From positions 1 to 34,349 of the forward strand of contig DAITMV010000010.1 in the NCBI GenBank assembly GCA_036834985.1: 34,349 nt of DNA. Direction: 5' to 3'. The notes under the pieces were generated by a model. It did not search any database. It was not told the origin of the DNA and saw only the letters and a program-made list of their open reading frames with translations. The translations under genes and the position numbers were made by a program. The DNA comes from DAITMV01 sp036834985. GTDB taxonomy: Bacteria; Pseudomonadota; Gammaproteobacteria; Burkholderiales; Burkholderiaceae_B. This document shows, in pieces, positions 14,304-22,995 of the stretch (positions are counted from its first letter, which is position 1; each line of letters opens with the position of its first letter).

Positions 14304-16580
14304 ATGCACACCTCTGAACAGCCTATCCTGAGAGACATCGTTTTAGTCGGCGGCGGGCATAGCCATGTCATCGTATTAAAAATGTTTGGGATGAACCCCT
14401 GGCCAGGGGTTCGTCTGACGCTCATCTGCACGGATACCCATACGCCTTATTCGGGGATGCTGCCTGGCTACATCGCCGGGCATTACAGCTACGATCAGGT
14501 ACACATCGACTTGGGACGTCTGTGCGCATTTGCTGGGGCACGATTGTTCCGCGATGAAGTCATTGGGCTGGATCGCGATCACAAAAAAGTACTCTGCCGC
14601 AATCGCCCCCCGGTCGCCTATGATGCAGTGTCCATCAATATCGGCTCGACGCCTCATGTCGCATCAGTGGCCGGCGCACAGGCCCACTCGGTACCCGTCA
14701 AGCCCATTCATCAATTCAATCAGCGCTGGTTGGGTTTACTAGAACGGGTCAAATCACACGCCGGTGACATCACCATCGCCACCGTCGGAGCGGGGGCTGG
14801 CGGCGTTGAGCTGACACTCGCGATGCAATACCGATTGCGCAATGAATTAATCGCGCAGGGTCGTGATCCAAATCAATTGCATTTTCATCTGTTGACCGAC
14901 GCACCTCATATCTTGCCGACCCATAATCACACGGTACGTCGACGGTTTGAGCAGGTGTTGGCTGAACGTGATGTCACGGTGCACTGCAATGCGGCGGTCA
15001 CGCGACTTGAAAAAAACACGCTATTTACTGCGGGCGGCGATATCGTGTGTGCGGATGAAATCATGTGGGTAACACAGGCCAGTGGTGCCACATGGCTTGA
15101 GCAAACTGGCTTGTCACTGGATGCACGCGGCTTTATCGAGGTAAACGAGTATCTGCAAAGCATCACCGACCCGCTGGTATTTGCCGCGGGAGACATCAGC
15201 GCCTTTACAGAACGCCCGCTGGAAAAAGCAGGTGTTTTTGCAGTTCGTCAAGGTCGTCCGCTGGCCAATAACCTGCGTTACAGTGTTCAGGGGCATGCGC
15301 TCAAACCCTACTATCCGCAACGCAGTTGGTTGGCGCTGATCAGCACCGGCGATCAATTTGCCGTCGCGTCTAAAGGGTCCATCGGCTTCTCCGGGGACTG
15401 GGTCTGGCGCTGGAAAGATTGGATCGACCGCCGATTCATGGCCAAGTTTGAAGATTTTCCTGCCATGGATGCTGCCCGTGAACCCATGGCGAGCAAGGTG
15501 GCCCTGAGCCAGGAAGAGTCTTTGCAAGCCATCTCGGCCATCGCGATGCGCTGCGGCGGCTGCGGTGCCAAAGTCGGGTCCACGGTGCTGTCGCGTGCAC
15601 TGGGTGCACTCAAACCCTATGAGAGCCCGGATGTGATCATCGGCTTACATTCCCCGGATGATGCCGCGGTCGTGCGGGTGCCGCCAGGTAAGGCCATGGT
15701 TCATACGGTCGACTTTTTTCGTGCTTTTATTGATGACCCCTACCTTTTTGGCAAAGTAGCGGCCAACCATGCCCTGGGCGACATATTCGCCATGGGTGGG
15801 CAAGCGCAATCTGCCACGGCCGTGGTCACTGTTCCGCCGGGTCTTGAGGCCAAAGTTGAAGAACAACTCTTCCAGATGATGTCCGGTGCTGTGGACGTAT
15901 TGAATGAAGCCCAATGCGCGCTGGTAGGCGGCCATACCGGGGAAGGCAAGGAGTTGGCGCTCGGCTTTGCGATCAATGGTTTGATCGACGCTGACCTGCA
16001 TTCGCTGATGCGCAAGGGCGGTATGCAACCAGGCGATGCGCTCATTCTGACTAAACCAATTGGCACTGGCACCCTGTTTGCAGCCCATGCGAAATACGCT
16101 GCCAAAGGTCGCTGGATAGACGCCGCCTTGCAATCGATGATTCAGTCAAACCGCCAAGGTGCTCAGTGTCTGTACCAGCATGGAGCCACGGCCTGTACGG
16201 ATCTGACCGGGTTTGGCTTGCTGGGCCATCTGGTCGAAATGACCCGCCCCTCCCAAGTGGATGCGCAGTTGAATTTAAGTGCCCTCCCCTTGCTCGATGG
16301 CGCGCTGCAAACGGTGGCGGCGGGTATTGTCAGTTCGCTGCAACCAGCCAATGTACGACTGCGCAGGGCCATCCGCAACCAGGAAGCCTTTATCGACGAC
16401 CCTCGCTACCCGTTGCTGTTTGATCCACAGACAGCAGGTGGATTGCTGGCAACCGTTCCGGCTGACAAAGTACTTGCCTGCGTCGAGCAACTGCGGGCGC
16501 TGGGATATCAACACACCGCAATTATCGGCCACATCATGCCGCCAAGCGATGCGTTGGAACCCATCGTGCTTAAGTCTTAA
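14304..16580 (+). CDS. selD: Selenide water dikinase fused to an NADH-dehydrogenase-like flavoprotein (SenC role)
   Basis: A 758-residue two-domain protein. Residues about 10-380 form an FAD/NAD(P)H oxidoreductase: IVLVGGGHSHV (FAD-binding), TVGAGAGGVEL (NAD-binding) and VFAAGDIS (FAD-binding). Residues about 405-758 are SelD, which makes selenophosphate from selenide and ATP. In RCGGCGAKVG, Cys420 and Lys423 align with E. coli Cys17 and Lys20, whereas E. coli Cys19 is replaced by Ala422. HSPDDAAVV and NHALGDIFAMGG are the metal and ATP motifs. The Cys codon is TGC, not a selenocysteine TGA. The flavin domain could reduce a selenium species to feed the dikinase, which is inference. It lies between senB and the VTT gene. 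Confidence 0.93.
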   Translation: MHTSEQPILRDIVLVGGGHSHVIVLKMFGMNPWPGVRLTLICTDTHTPYSGMLPGYIAGHYSYDQVHIDLGRLCAFAGARLFRDEVIGLDRDHKKVLCRNRPPVAYDAVSINIGSTPHVASVAGAQAHSVPVKPIHQFNQRWLGLLERVKSHAGDITIATVGAGAGGVELTLAMQYRLRNELIAQGRDPNQLHFHLLTDAPHILPTHNHTVRRRFEQVLAERDVTVHCNAAVTRLEKNTLFTAGGDIVCADEIMWVTQASGATWLEQTGLSLDARGFIEVNEYLQSITDPLVFAAGDISAFTERPLEKAGVFAVRQGRPLANNLRYSVQGHALKPYYPQRSWLALISTGDQFAVASKGSIGFSGDWVWRWKDWIDRRFMAKFEDFPAMDAAREPMASKVALSQEESLQAISAIAMRCGGCGAKVGSTVLSRALGALKPYESPDVIIGLHSPDDAAVVRVPPGKAMVHTVDFFRAFIDDPYLFGKVAANHALGDIFAMGGQAQSATAVVTVPPGLEAKVEEQLFQMMSGAVDVLNEAQCALVGGHTGEGKELALGFAINGLIDADLHSLMRKGGMQPGDALILTKPIGTGTLFAAHAKYAAKGRWIDAALQSMIQSNRQGAQCLYQHGATACTDLTGFGLLGHLVEMTRPSQVDAQLNLSALPLLDGALQTVAAGIVSSLQPANVRLRRAIRNQEAFIDDPRYPLLFDPQTAGGLLATVPADKVLACVEQLRALGYQHTAIIGHIMPPSDALEPIVLKS

Positions 16581-16583
16581 GAC

Positions 16584-17177
16584 ATGCTTTTTAGTATGGA
16601 TGACCTGTTGCGGGCGCAGGCATTGTTTACCTCGCTGTACATGGCTCAACCATTGATCTGCTGCCTGTTGTACTTTGCGTTGTTTGTCACCCTGTCGGCC
16701 TGTTGCCTGCCTGGAGCGGGAGTCTTGATGATCGCAGGAGGCGCCTGCATGGGTTTGTGCTGGGGAACGGTACTGTCGGCTCTGGCATCTGCCACCGGTG
16801 CCTTGCTGACCATGCAAGCGGCTCGTTACTGGTTCCGTGAGCGCGTCGCCCGGCGATTCTCAGGCCCCTTGAGAACACTGGAGCGGGGCCTAGCGCGGCA
16901 TGAGGTCAACTACCTATTAAGTCTGCGGGTTGCCCCTGTCATACCCTATATGGTGCTGAACCTGCTGGCGGGCCTGACCCACATCCGCCGCCGAACCTTT
17001 TTCTGGACCAGTCTGGTGGGCATGCTGCCAGGCACGGCGCTGTACGTAAACGCCGGGGTGCATTTGTCGACGGTTCGATCCATCGAACAACTGTTTTCGC
17101 CCGTAGTCATGGCCTCGTTGCTGATGCTGGCGTTGCTGCCCTGGCTCATGGAACGGTTGTTACACAAAACACAATAA
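16584..17177 (+). CDS. VTT/DedA-like (TVP38/TMEM64) membrane protein
   Basis: A 197-residue inner-membrane protein of the VTT (SNARE-associated, PF09335-type) superfamily. Hydrophobic stretches surround LSACCLPGAGVLMIAGGACMG near residues 37-57 and LRVAPVIPYMVLNLLAGLTHIRRRTFFWTSLVGMLPGT near 112-149. The Arg-x-x-P-x-x-P and Gly-x-x-x-G type motifs are the family's reentrant-loop signature. It starts 3 bp after the selD stop, so it is cotranscribed with senB and selD. DedA proteins transport lipids or ions, and one was reported to affect selenite uptake in Cupriavidus metallidurans. A selenium transport or export role is therefore plausible but not shown. Confidence 0.87.
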   Translation: MLFSMDDLLRAQALFTSLYMAQPLICCLLYFALFVTLSACCLPGAGVLMIAGGACMGLCWGTVLSALASATGALLTMQAARYWFRERVARRFSGPLRTLERGLARHEVNYLLSLRVAPVIPYMVLNLLAGLTHIRRRTFFWTSLVGMLPGTALYVNAGVHLSTVRSIEQLFSPVVMASLLMLALLPWLMERLLHKTQ

Positions 17178-17267
17178 ATACCCATTCCGACCCATCCGTG
17201 GTGAATCTACCTACCGGTCAGATCGGTATAACTACGATCTACGTCCATCGACGAATCGTCCCTGATC

Positions 17268-19457
17268 ATGCGCTCACCCCATATCGCTTTCGCACACTCG
17301 CTCAGAAACATCACACTGGCCGCAGCTCTGGTCGCCGGTTTGACGGCCTGTGGCAACTCAACGCCCACTGACAGCGCTACGAACAACACCAATACCAACC
17401 CCAGTGATACTTCCAACACGGGCGAGGTATCAACGGCGTGCACAAAAACATCGTGGTTCGGTGGTGTGGTGGACTACTGCAACGGCCACTTGATTTACCG
17501 TGACTATGTATACGACGATTATGGCGCCGATACAGGGGCGATCTCCGGCAACCCCAGCTTGTTGAATGTCAACACCCGCGCGGGTATCCGCAATAATCCG
17601 TTTGCAACAACACCGGGGCTGCTGTCCCCCACGGCAGGCGATATCACTTACCCCGCAGGCGCTCAAAGTACGGCAGATCTGGTGGATCTGGATGTATCCA
17701 TTCAGGGCGGACAGTTGCAAGCGGTGTTCAAGCTCAACGCCCTGTACACCGCCAACCAGACCATCGCCGCGATTGCGGTTGACACCGACAACAACCCAAA
17801 TACGGGGTCAGTCAAACTCATGGGCTTGACCGTCAAAGGGGCTGATGCAGTCTATGAGTTCACACAAGGCGACCCGGCCAGCAACACCATCACAGGCACC
17901 TTCCCCTTGCCAGCGTCGGCCAACTGGAGCCTGTGGGCGGTTACCGCGCAGAGCAACCGCAAGGTGATGAACGTCGCGTTCCGCGGATTTGATGAACAGG
18001 CCGGCGCCACGGGTGGTCTGCCCAGCCAGTTCCTGCCCGACAAAGGAGATTGGTGGGAAGACAAACAGGCGGCAGCGCTCAAAGCCGGTGATATTTCATC
18101 GTTCAAGACCACAGTCGCGACGGCCGATCTGAGCGGTAACCTCAGCCGTGAAATGGTGGTTACACCGGGCTTTCGGCAGCGGGTTTATACCTCTGCCTAC
18201 ACGGTACCCAACACGACGGGCGAAGGCATGTCCATGAAAGGTGTTCCAGGTCGTCACGGAGATACCCAGCTGCCGTGTGAACAGTACTTCAACTTTTTCG
18301 GCAAATACCAGCCTTATGGCATATACATTCCCGGACCCAACAACACCGGTAAACCCAAGTCACTGCAGGTTGTGATGCATGGCTGTGAAGCCAACCATGC
18401 CAGCCAGATCAACCAGGTCAATATGCAAAAGCAGTTTGGTGACGCTTTAGACCGTATCCTGGTGGCCCCCTTGGGCCGCGGTCCGTATGGCTTTTTCTCG
18501 GACATCTCTGAACGCGATGTGCTGGACGTGTTGGCCGATGTTGAAAAGAATTTTTCAACCGACAAAGAGCGCGTCTTTAGCAGTGGCTACTCCATGGGTG
18601 GCTACGGCTCGATGCGATTGGCGGCGCTGTATCCTGACCGGTTTGCGGGTGTTGCCAACTGGGTGGGGTTTACGGGCGATATTTCCAATACACCGCTACC
18701 GGGCAATCCACTGCCAGCCGCGCTTCTGTCGTTTAGCCAAAGCGGCGGTGCAAGCATTCCTCCGCTGTCCTCGGGCATGCGAATTGGCGCTGTGGGCAAT
18801 GTGATCGATTTCCTGGGGAACCTTCGATACATCCCGGGTGTCAACAGTTACGCCACAGCGGACGAACTGGTACAGATCAACACCTCGCTGGCGCTTGCGC
18901 AACGCTACTCCACCTCAGACGTTCCCTACGCTTTTTATCTGCACGCCCCAGCGGAACACCTTACATTTATGGCGCTGGACGAGTGGTCCAAAGAAGCGAC
19001 CTACACCAAAGACCTCAGCCGTGTTGTTAATCCGGGCCGCGTTACATTCCGTACCGACGAGAGCATTGGAGCAACCGCGTACAACCTTAAATACGACAAA
19101 GCGTACTGGTTAAGCCAAATAACCGGCCGAGGTGCAGGCTATATTGATCTGGACGTCACCGCCAGCGGGTGTGGCAAGAGCGCACGCGTACTCACCCCCG
19201 GACAAACCGCCGGGGTAGGTCCAGTTCCTTGGGTTGAAACCTTTAGCGCCATCACGGGTAGCCAAACCAATTCAGCCAGCAACACAGTGACGGCAACACT
19301 GAAGAACGTCAAAAGTGTCACGCTGGATACCGCAGCCACCTGCTTGGCCTCAGGAACCCGCTACACCGTCACGACGGATGGTGCGACGACCTTGAACTTC
19401 TCGGATGGTCGTGTACTGACGCTCACAGCGGCGGGCACCTTCAACGGCAGCCTGTAA
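17268..19457 (+). CDS. Secreted lipoprotein esterase, alpha/beta hydrolase fold
   Basis: A 729-residue predicted lipoprotein with a signal sequence ending in the lipobox LTAC, followed by a short Ser/Thr/Asn-rich linker. The N-terminal half includes a beta-rich segment (LQAVFKLNALYTANQTIAAIAVDTDNNPNTG) like the sugar-binding or DOMON-type domains attached to polymer-degrading enzymes. The catalytic half has the oxyanion region VVMHGCEAN, the nucleophile elbow GYSMGGYGS with Ser442, and a plausible catalytic His564 in APAEHLTF. It resembles extracellular depolymerases or feruloyl/polyester esterases. The substrate is unknown. No ribosome binding site is obvious. It ends 21 bp before the convergent HExxH gene. 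Confidence 0.85.
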   Translation: MRSPHIAFAHSLRNITLAAALVAGLTACGNSTPTDSATNNTNTNPSDTSNTGEVSTACTKTSWFGGVVDYCNGHLIYRDYVYDDYGADTGAISGNPSLLNVNTRAGIRNNPFATTPGLLSPTAGDITYPAGAQSTADLVDLDVSIQGGQLQAVFKLNALYTANQTIAAIAVDTDNNPNTGSVKLMGLTVKGADAVYEFTQGDPASNTITGTFPLPASANWSLWAVTAQSNRKVMNVAFRGFDEQAGATGGLPSQFLPDKGDWWEDKQAAALKAGDISSFKTTVATADLSGNLSREMVVTPGFRQRVYTSAYTVPNTTGEGMSMKGVPGRHGDTQLPCEQYFNFFGKYQPYGIYIPGPNNTGKPKSLQVVMHGCEANHASQINQVNMQKQFGDALDRILVAPLGRGPYGFFSDISERDVLDVLADVEKNFSTDKERVFSSGYSMGGYGSMRLAALYPDRFAGVANWVGFTGDISNTPLPGNPLPAALLSFSQSGGASIPPLSSGMRIGAVGNVIDFLGNLRYIPGVNSYATADELVQINTSLALAQRYSTSDVPYAFYLHAPAEHLTFMALDEWSKEATYTKDLSRVVNPGRVTFRTDESIGATAYNLKYDKAYWLSQITGRGAGYIDLDVTASGCGKSARVLTPGQTAGVGPVPWVETFSAITGSQTNSASNTVTATLKNVKSVTLDTAATCLASGTRYTVTTDGATTLNFSDGRVLTLTAAGTFNGSL

Positions 19458-19478
19458 GCCCTATTCACGAAGCGCCCG

Positions 19479-20033
19479 CTACCGGGGGGAGCCGCTGAAC
19501 CTCCCCTGCTGTTGCAAATCCTGCATAAACATCTCAAAGGCTGCCTCATCTGGCGGCCGTTGGGGTGACACATCCAGCTTGATGGCCTGCCCTCCGGCCG
19601 GCTGATCTTTTGCACACACCCGGTTGTTGAGCAGACGTCCAAAACGTTGTGACGAGCCATGGCTGATCAAAAACTGGTTTTGAACCTGATAGGCCTGACG
19701 TTCCGAATTTAAGATGTACTGGCAGGTGGTCTGAATGGCTTGAGGTGTGTAGTACGCCTCAAGCACGTGAATCATTTCATGAACCAAGAACGACTGGGCT
19801 ACTACAGAATCAGGATCCAGCGCATCGCTCATGAGAATACGATGCAAGGTCACATCATAATGGGCCACAATACCATCGCATTCATGCAAATTTTGATTAC
19901 ACACTGCACTTTGCATGGCTTGGTTCGACAGCATTTGTATGGGTGGCATGACCGCTACATCCGGCTTTGGAAACCCACCCACTTGTGCTGCATACAGCAA
20001 CAGTTCAGCTAATAACTTGGCATCAAACATCAT
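19479..20033 (-). CDS. Small HExxH putative metallopeptidase
   Basis: A 184-residue protein with a zincin-type motif HEMIH (residues 85-89), preceded by SFLV and followed by VLEAYY. Four scattered Cys residues (45, 52 and two later) could form disulfides. No signal peptide is visible at this start. A GTG at 20045 would add four residues; the ATG at 20033 or 20030 fits AGGGG better. The gene lies 78 bp downstream of the GH71-like gene on the same strand, so the two may be cotranscribed. I do not recognise a named family with confidence; a DUF6647-type protein is possible. Function unknown. Confidence 0.7.
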   Translation of the reverse strand: MMFDAKLLAELLLYAAQVGGFPKPDVAVMPPIQMLSNQAMQSAVCNQNLHECDGIVAHYDVTLHRILMSDALDPDSVVAQSFLVHEMIHVLEAYYTPQAIQTTCQYILNSERQAYQVQNQFLISHGSSQRFGRLLNNRVCAKDQPAGGQAIKLDVSPQRPPDEAAFEMFMQDLQQQGRFSGSPR

Positions 20034-20111
20034 CACCCCTGTCACACTGATCAGCGATGCCCTTTAGCAAGCATGATCTGTACCTAAGGTGACTTTTGTA
20101 TGATGATCCGT

Positions 20112-21653
20112 TTATGGTCCCAGTAAGGGTGTCCGGTTACACACTGCACTGCTGCCTGCCCTGTATAACAAATCCTGGTATTGGATGTTATTGCTGATCG
20201 CGGCGCCCGTGACGCTGGCAACGGTCTGACCGTTACGTACCACTTTAAATGCCGGTGTTCCTTCGACCAGGGGGATTCTGAAAGTGTTCACACCTGCAAC
20301 ACCATTCATCTGCCGGCTGACCGAACCGATTGTGATTTGTACGGTAGCAGGCGCCGTCAACAAGGCAATCGCTTCGATGTAATCTTCGCCCGGCGCACCG
20401 TTGACTGCCGTGTAACGTACGGGCTGACTGACCACCAGCGGATTGGCATTGACTGACTGGGTTCGATGAAAGTAATACACCACATCACGCACCACGCGAG
20501 GCTTGGTCCCTGTCTTGAACCAATTGATGTAGTAAGCATTTAAATCAAACAAGGCCCACCCGGTATTTGACGAGGGAGAGGTTTCCGTGGACTCGGCATA
20601 ATCGTTCCAGGTAATCAGCTGGACGGCCTCCGCCTTTTTGCTGATCGCAGTATCCCACATGGTCCGCAGGGTCGATGTTTGACTGGGCTCACTGTAGATC
20701 AGAGCCTGAGGACGTGAATCCTGGGCATTGACCGGCGCCATCCATTTGAGCTGTCGAGCATGGGCCTGATCAGGCCATACAGCGGCGGCACTGGCCCCCG
20801 AGGCGGTTCGAAACCCCCAACTGCTGGTGCCATACAATGGAATTTGTGCGGTAAAGCTATCGGTGGCTTTGACCCAATCATTGACAAATACGGGCCACAG
20901 CACGACGGGCACCCCCTGGCCAGCCATGGCGCGTACAAAATCCGACCAAAACGTCAAGTCGCGGTTGTCTGCATAGTAAGGCGCAATGACCAACCTACCA
21001 TCGGGTGTTCTATAAGCTGCGGATGACAGGCTCAACTCAACCATATCGGATGCCATGTCAGTCGCAGAGACCATGCTGTAAGCCGCAAACATGTCGGGCA
21101 TCAAAACAATCTTGAATGCCGGGTTCTCTTCGGTGGCCGCCACCATCATTTTTTTAAGCGCATCCCAGTGCACGTTGCCAGCACCACGCCCCAACATATC
21201 AAACGTAAAACCATCAATGCCGATGGCAGCAGCACGGCGAATTTCCAGTTTGAAATTTTCCTTTTGAAAATCCACATTCACTGCGCGGGGATTTTGCGGC
21301 AAGGGACGTTCCTTGATGTAACCGCCGGCATAGCGATAGCGTCCACCCTCGCCGTTAGGATTCAGATAATTGTTGGTGTAATAGTCGTTGGATGGTGGTT
21401 GGTTGTCGAGTGAAATGGGAAACGGCGACAAATAATGCGCAAAAACTTTTTGCGTCGACACACTAGGCTGCGGGCTGGTTTTTACATCAAACGCAAAACA
21501 TGATTTGTAATCACCGGAAGGAGTCGACGTGCTCGAAGCAGACGGTATCGCCACGCCGCTGAACAAACTCCCCAGAAATAATTGGGCCGATGCGGGTGCA
21601 GCCACCAGCGCGGAGAAACAGAGACAGAGCGCCTTGGCGCGATATGAAGTCAT
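20112..21653 (-). CDS. Secreted GH71-like glycoside hydrolase (alpha-1,3-glucanase family)
   Basis: A 513-residue exported protein with a signal peptide ending near residue 23 (APASA). The core resembles glycoside hydrolase family 71, endo-1,3-alpha-glucanases known mostly from fungi: KVFAHYLSPFPIS, the EIRRAAAIGIDGFTFDMLG strand, KIVLMPDMFAAYS, YYADNRDLTFWSDFVRAM, and ITWNDYAES. The carboxylates in FTFDM and WNDYAES are candidate active-site residues. The last 110 residues form a beta-type accessory domain. It could digest fungal or algal alpha-glucan. The ribosome binding site is weak. The 138 bp upstream contain AT-rich sequence and a TATATT on the minus strand, without a convincing -35. 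Confidence 0.82.
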   Translation of the reverse strand: MTSYRAKALCLCFSALVAAPASAQLFLGSLFSGVAIPSASSTSTPSGDYKSCFAFDVKTSPQPSVSTQKVFAHYLSPFPISLDNQPPSNDYYTNNYLNPNGEGGRYRYAGGYIKERPLPQNPRAVNVDFQKENFKLEIRRAAAIGIDGFTFDMLGRGAGNVHWDALKKMMVAATEENPAFKIVLMPDMFAAYSMVSATDMASDMVELSLSSAAYRTPDGRLVIAPYYADNRDLTFWSDFVRAMAGQGVPVVLWPVFVNDWVKATDSFTAQIPLYGTSSWGFRTASGASAAAVWPDQAHARQLKWMAPVNAQDSRPQALIYSEPSQTSTLRTMWDTAISKKAEAVQLITWNDYAESTETSPSSNTGWALFDLNAYYINWFKTGTKPRVVRDVVYYFHRTQSVNANPLVVSQPVRYTAVNGAPGEDYIEAIALLTAPATVQITIGSVSRQMNGVAGVNTFRIPLVEGTPAFKVVRNGQTVASVTGAAISNNIQYQDLLYRAGSSAVCNRTPLLGP

Positions 21654-21791
21654 AGTGTGGGTAAGTACTTAGGCAATATACTTAACGATACCCCAACACT
21701 GTAGTGGTTATTACATCCCCCTTATATTTTTTTAATTTTTTGAACAATATGCCTTGTTTTTTATAAATGCCTCGCATGAAAACAACACGAT

Positions 21792-22820
21792 TTACCCAGA
21801 GCGTCGCTGGTTCCTGAATTCGACGGGTGTGATGCCGGCGATCTGTCTGAATGCTCGCGTGAAATTGGAAGCATCGGTATAACCCAATGCATGGGCCACC
21901 TGAGTAATGGATAACAACTCGTCTTTTAACAAGCGTATCGATTTGTCATACATCACCGCTTTCTTCAAGCCATTAAACCTGACGTTTTCTTTGAGCAGGT
22001 ATCGATCCAACGTACGCTCAGACACATGTAAGAGACCGGCAATATCGCCCAACCCCAGCATTGCATCGTTGCTCTCTAACAGCATCATCTTGACCCACTC
22101 GGCCATCGAGCCTTCCTTGATGATTCGCCGCTGCATATCAACACAGCGAGCCTCTGCCATTTTCAGCGCTGCCGAATCGGCATAGTTCAATGGCTTGGCA
22201 GCAACGCTGGAAGGAAATACGGCTTTAAAACCCAAGGTGTCGTTCCACGCAAAATGGTGAGTGGCCCCAATCAATTGTTTGTAGTGCCGAGCGTTAGCCG
22301 GTCGTTCTGTTGATAAAAATACGGAATACGATGGCAGCGGACCATCTAGCAGGGCCCGCATCTCCCAGTGCACCGTCGCTACAATCGTTTCAACATGAAA
22401 CAATAGACAGGAACGGGACATGGGCATGGTCGGCTTGTAGCTTAGCGATGCGTAATCAGAGGTTTCAGAATAGTTCAGCGAAAACAGCGGCAAAATTAAA
22501 TTAAAAAATCGTGAACACAGCCGCAAGGCATAACCTACCGTGGGACTGCTGAGCATTGCATACCCCAAGATACTGTGCGAACTTAACTTAACGTGTTTAC
22601 CAAACTCCAGCCCCAAATCTGGTCGCTGACTGGCCTGTAACGCTTGATCGACCAATTGTTCGACCTGGCCGGTCCGCAGCAAAGATTCAGGATGGCTCAA
22701 AAAAGCTGGGCTGATCCCGATCTGGTTCAACAGCATCGAAGTATCAATACCCTCTTCCTCCAACAGCTCATAGAGCTTGGCGTAATAACGCGCAGGAATG
22801 ATTGGCAAGTGACTCCGCAC
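21792..22820 (-). CDS. AraC-family transcriptional regulator
   Basis: A 342-residue regulator of the class with an N-terminal arabinose-binding-like domain (starting near IPARYYAKLYELLEEEGID) and a C-terminal pair of helix-turn-helix units. The HTH shows LGDIAGLLHVSERTLDRYL and then ITQVAHALGYTDASNFTRAFRQIAGITPVEFR, the standard AraC signature. This class often controls lipid or aromatic catabolism (OruR/ArgR-like). The start is GTG at 22820, with a weak AGG-type site. It is divergent from the monooxygenase operon across 175 bp that contain a palindrome and a two-turn direct repeat, so it most likely activates that operon. Confidence 0.93.
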   Translation of the reverse strand: MRSHLPIIPARYYAKLYELLEEEGIDTSMLLNQIGISPAFLSHPESLLRTGQVEQLVDQALQASQRPDLGLEFGKHVKLSSHSILGYAMLSSPTVGYALRLCSRFFNLILPLFSLNYSETSDYASLSYKPTMPMSRSCLLFHVETIVATVHWEMRALLDGPLPSYSVFLSTERPANARHYKQLIGATHHFAWNDTLGFKAVFPSSVAAKPLNYADSAALKMAEARCVDMQRRIIKEGSMAEWVKMMLLESNDAMLGLGDIAGLLHVSERTLDRYLLKENVRFNGLKKAVMYDKSIRLLKDELLSITQVAHALGYTDASNFTRAFRQIAGITPVEFRNQRRSG

Positions 22821-22833
22821 CTAAGCTATACCA

Positions 22834-22847
22834 TTCAATTAATTGAA
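22834..22847. promoter_or_regulatory. 14-bp perfect palindrome upstream of the AraC gene
   Basis: TTCAATTAATTGAA is a perfect 14-bp palindrome 14 bp upstream of the AraC start codon, in the divergent region. It could be an operator. The AT-rich composition makes a chance occurrence possible. Confidence 0.35.
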
Positions 22848-22881
22848 AAATCATACTATCGCGATGACGAGCAAGACTGTC

Positions 22882-22914
22882 AACAAATGACTGGCAATTG
22901 AGAATAAATGACCG
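22882..22914 (+). promoter_or_regulatory. Candidate AraC-type direct repeat
   Basis: AAATGAC occurs at 22885-22891 and 22906-22912 in extended contexts that agree at about 10 of 12 positions. The 21-bp spacing is two helical turns, as expected for tandem AraC-family half-sites. The sites lie about 85-110 bp before the monooxygenase start. A possible -10, CATAAT, is at 22971-22976. Confidence 0.45.
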
Positions 22915-22995
22915 ATCACACACAGGGATTCACATCAATAATGGGCCATACACCACAGGAACATCCGTGGACATAATAAAAATCAAGGAGGCATC

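Noticed and set aside
15543..15572. Selenocysteine codon in selD
   Set aside because: The catalytic position is encoded by TGC, an ordinary Cys codon, and the reading frame has no internal TGA.
16275..16817. Open frame of 180 codons on the minus strand
   Set aside because: It spans the selD-VTT junction antisense; Gln/Arg-rich translation without family features.
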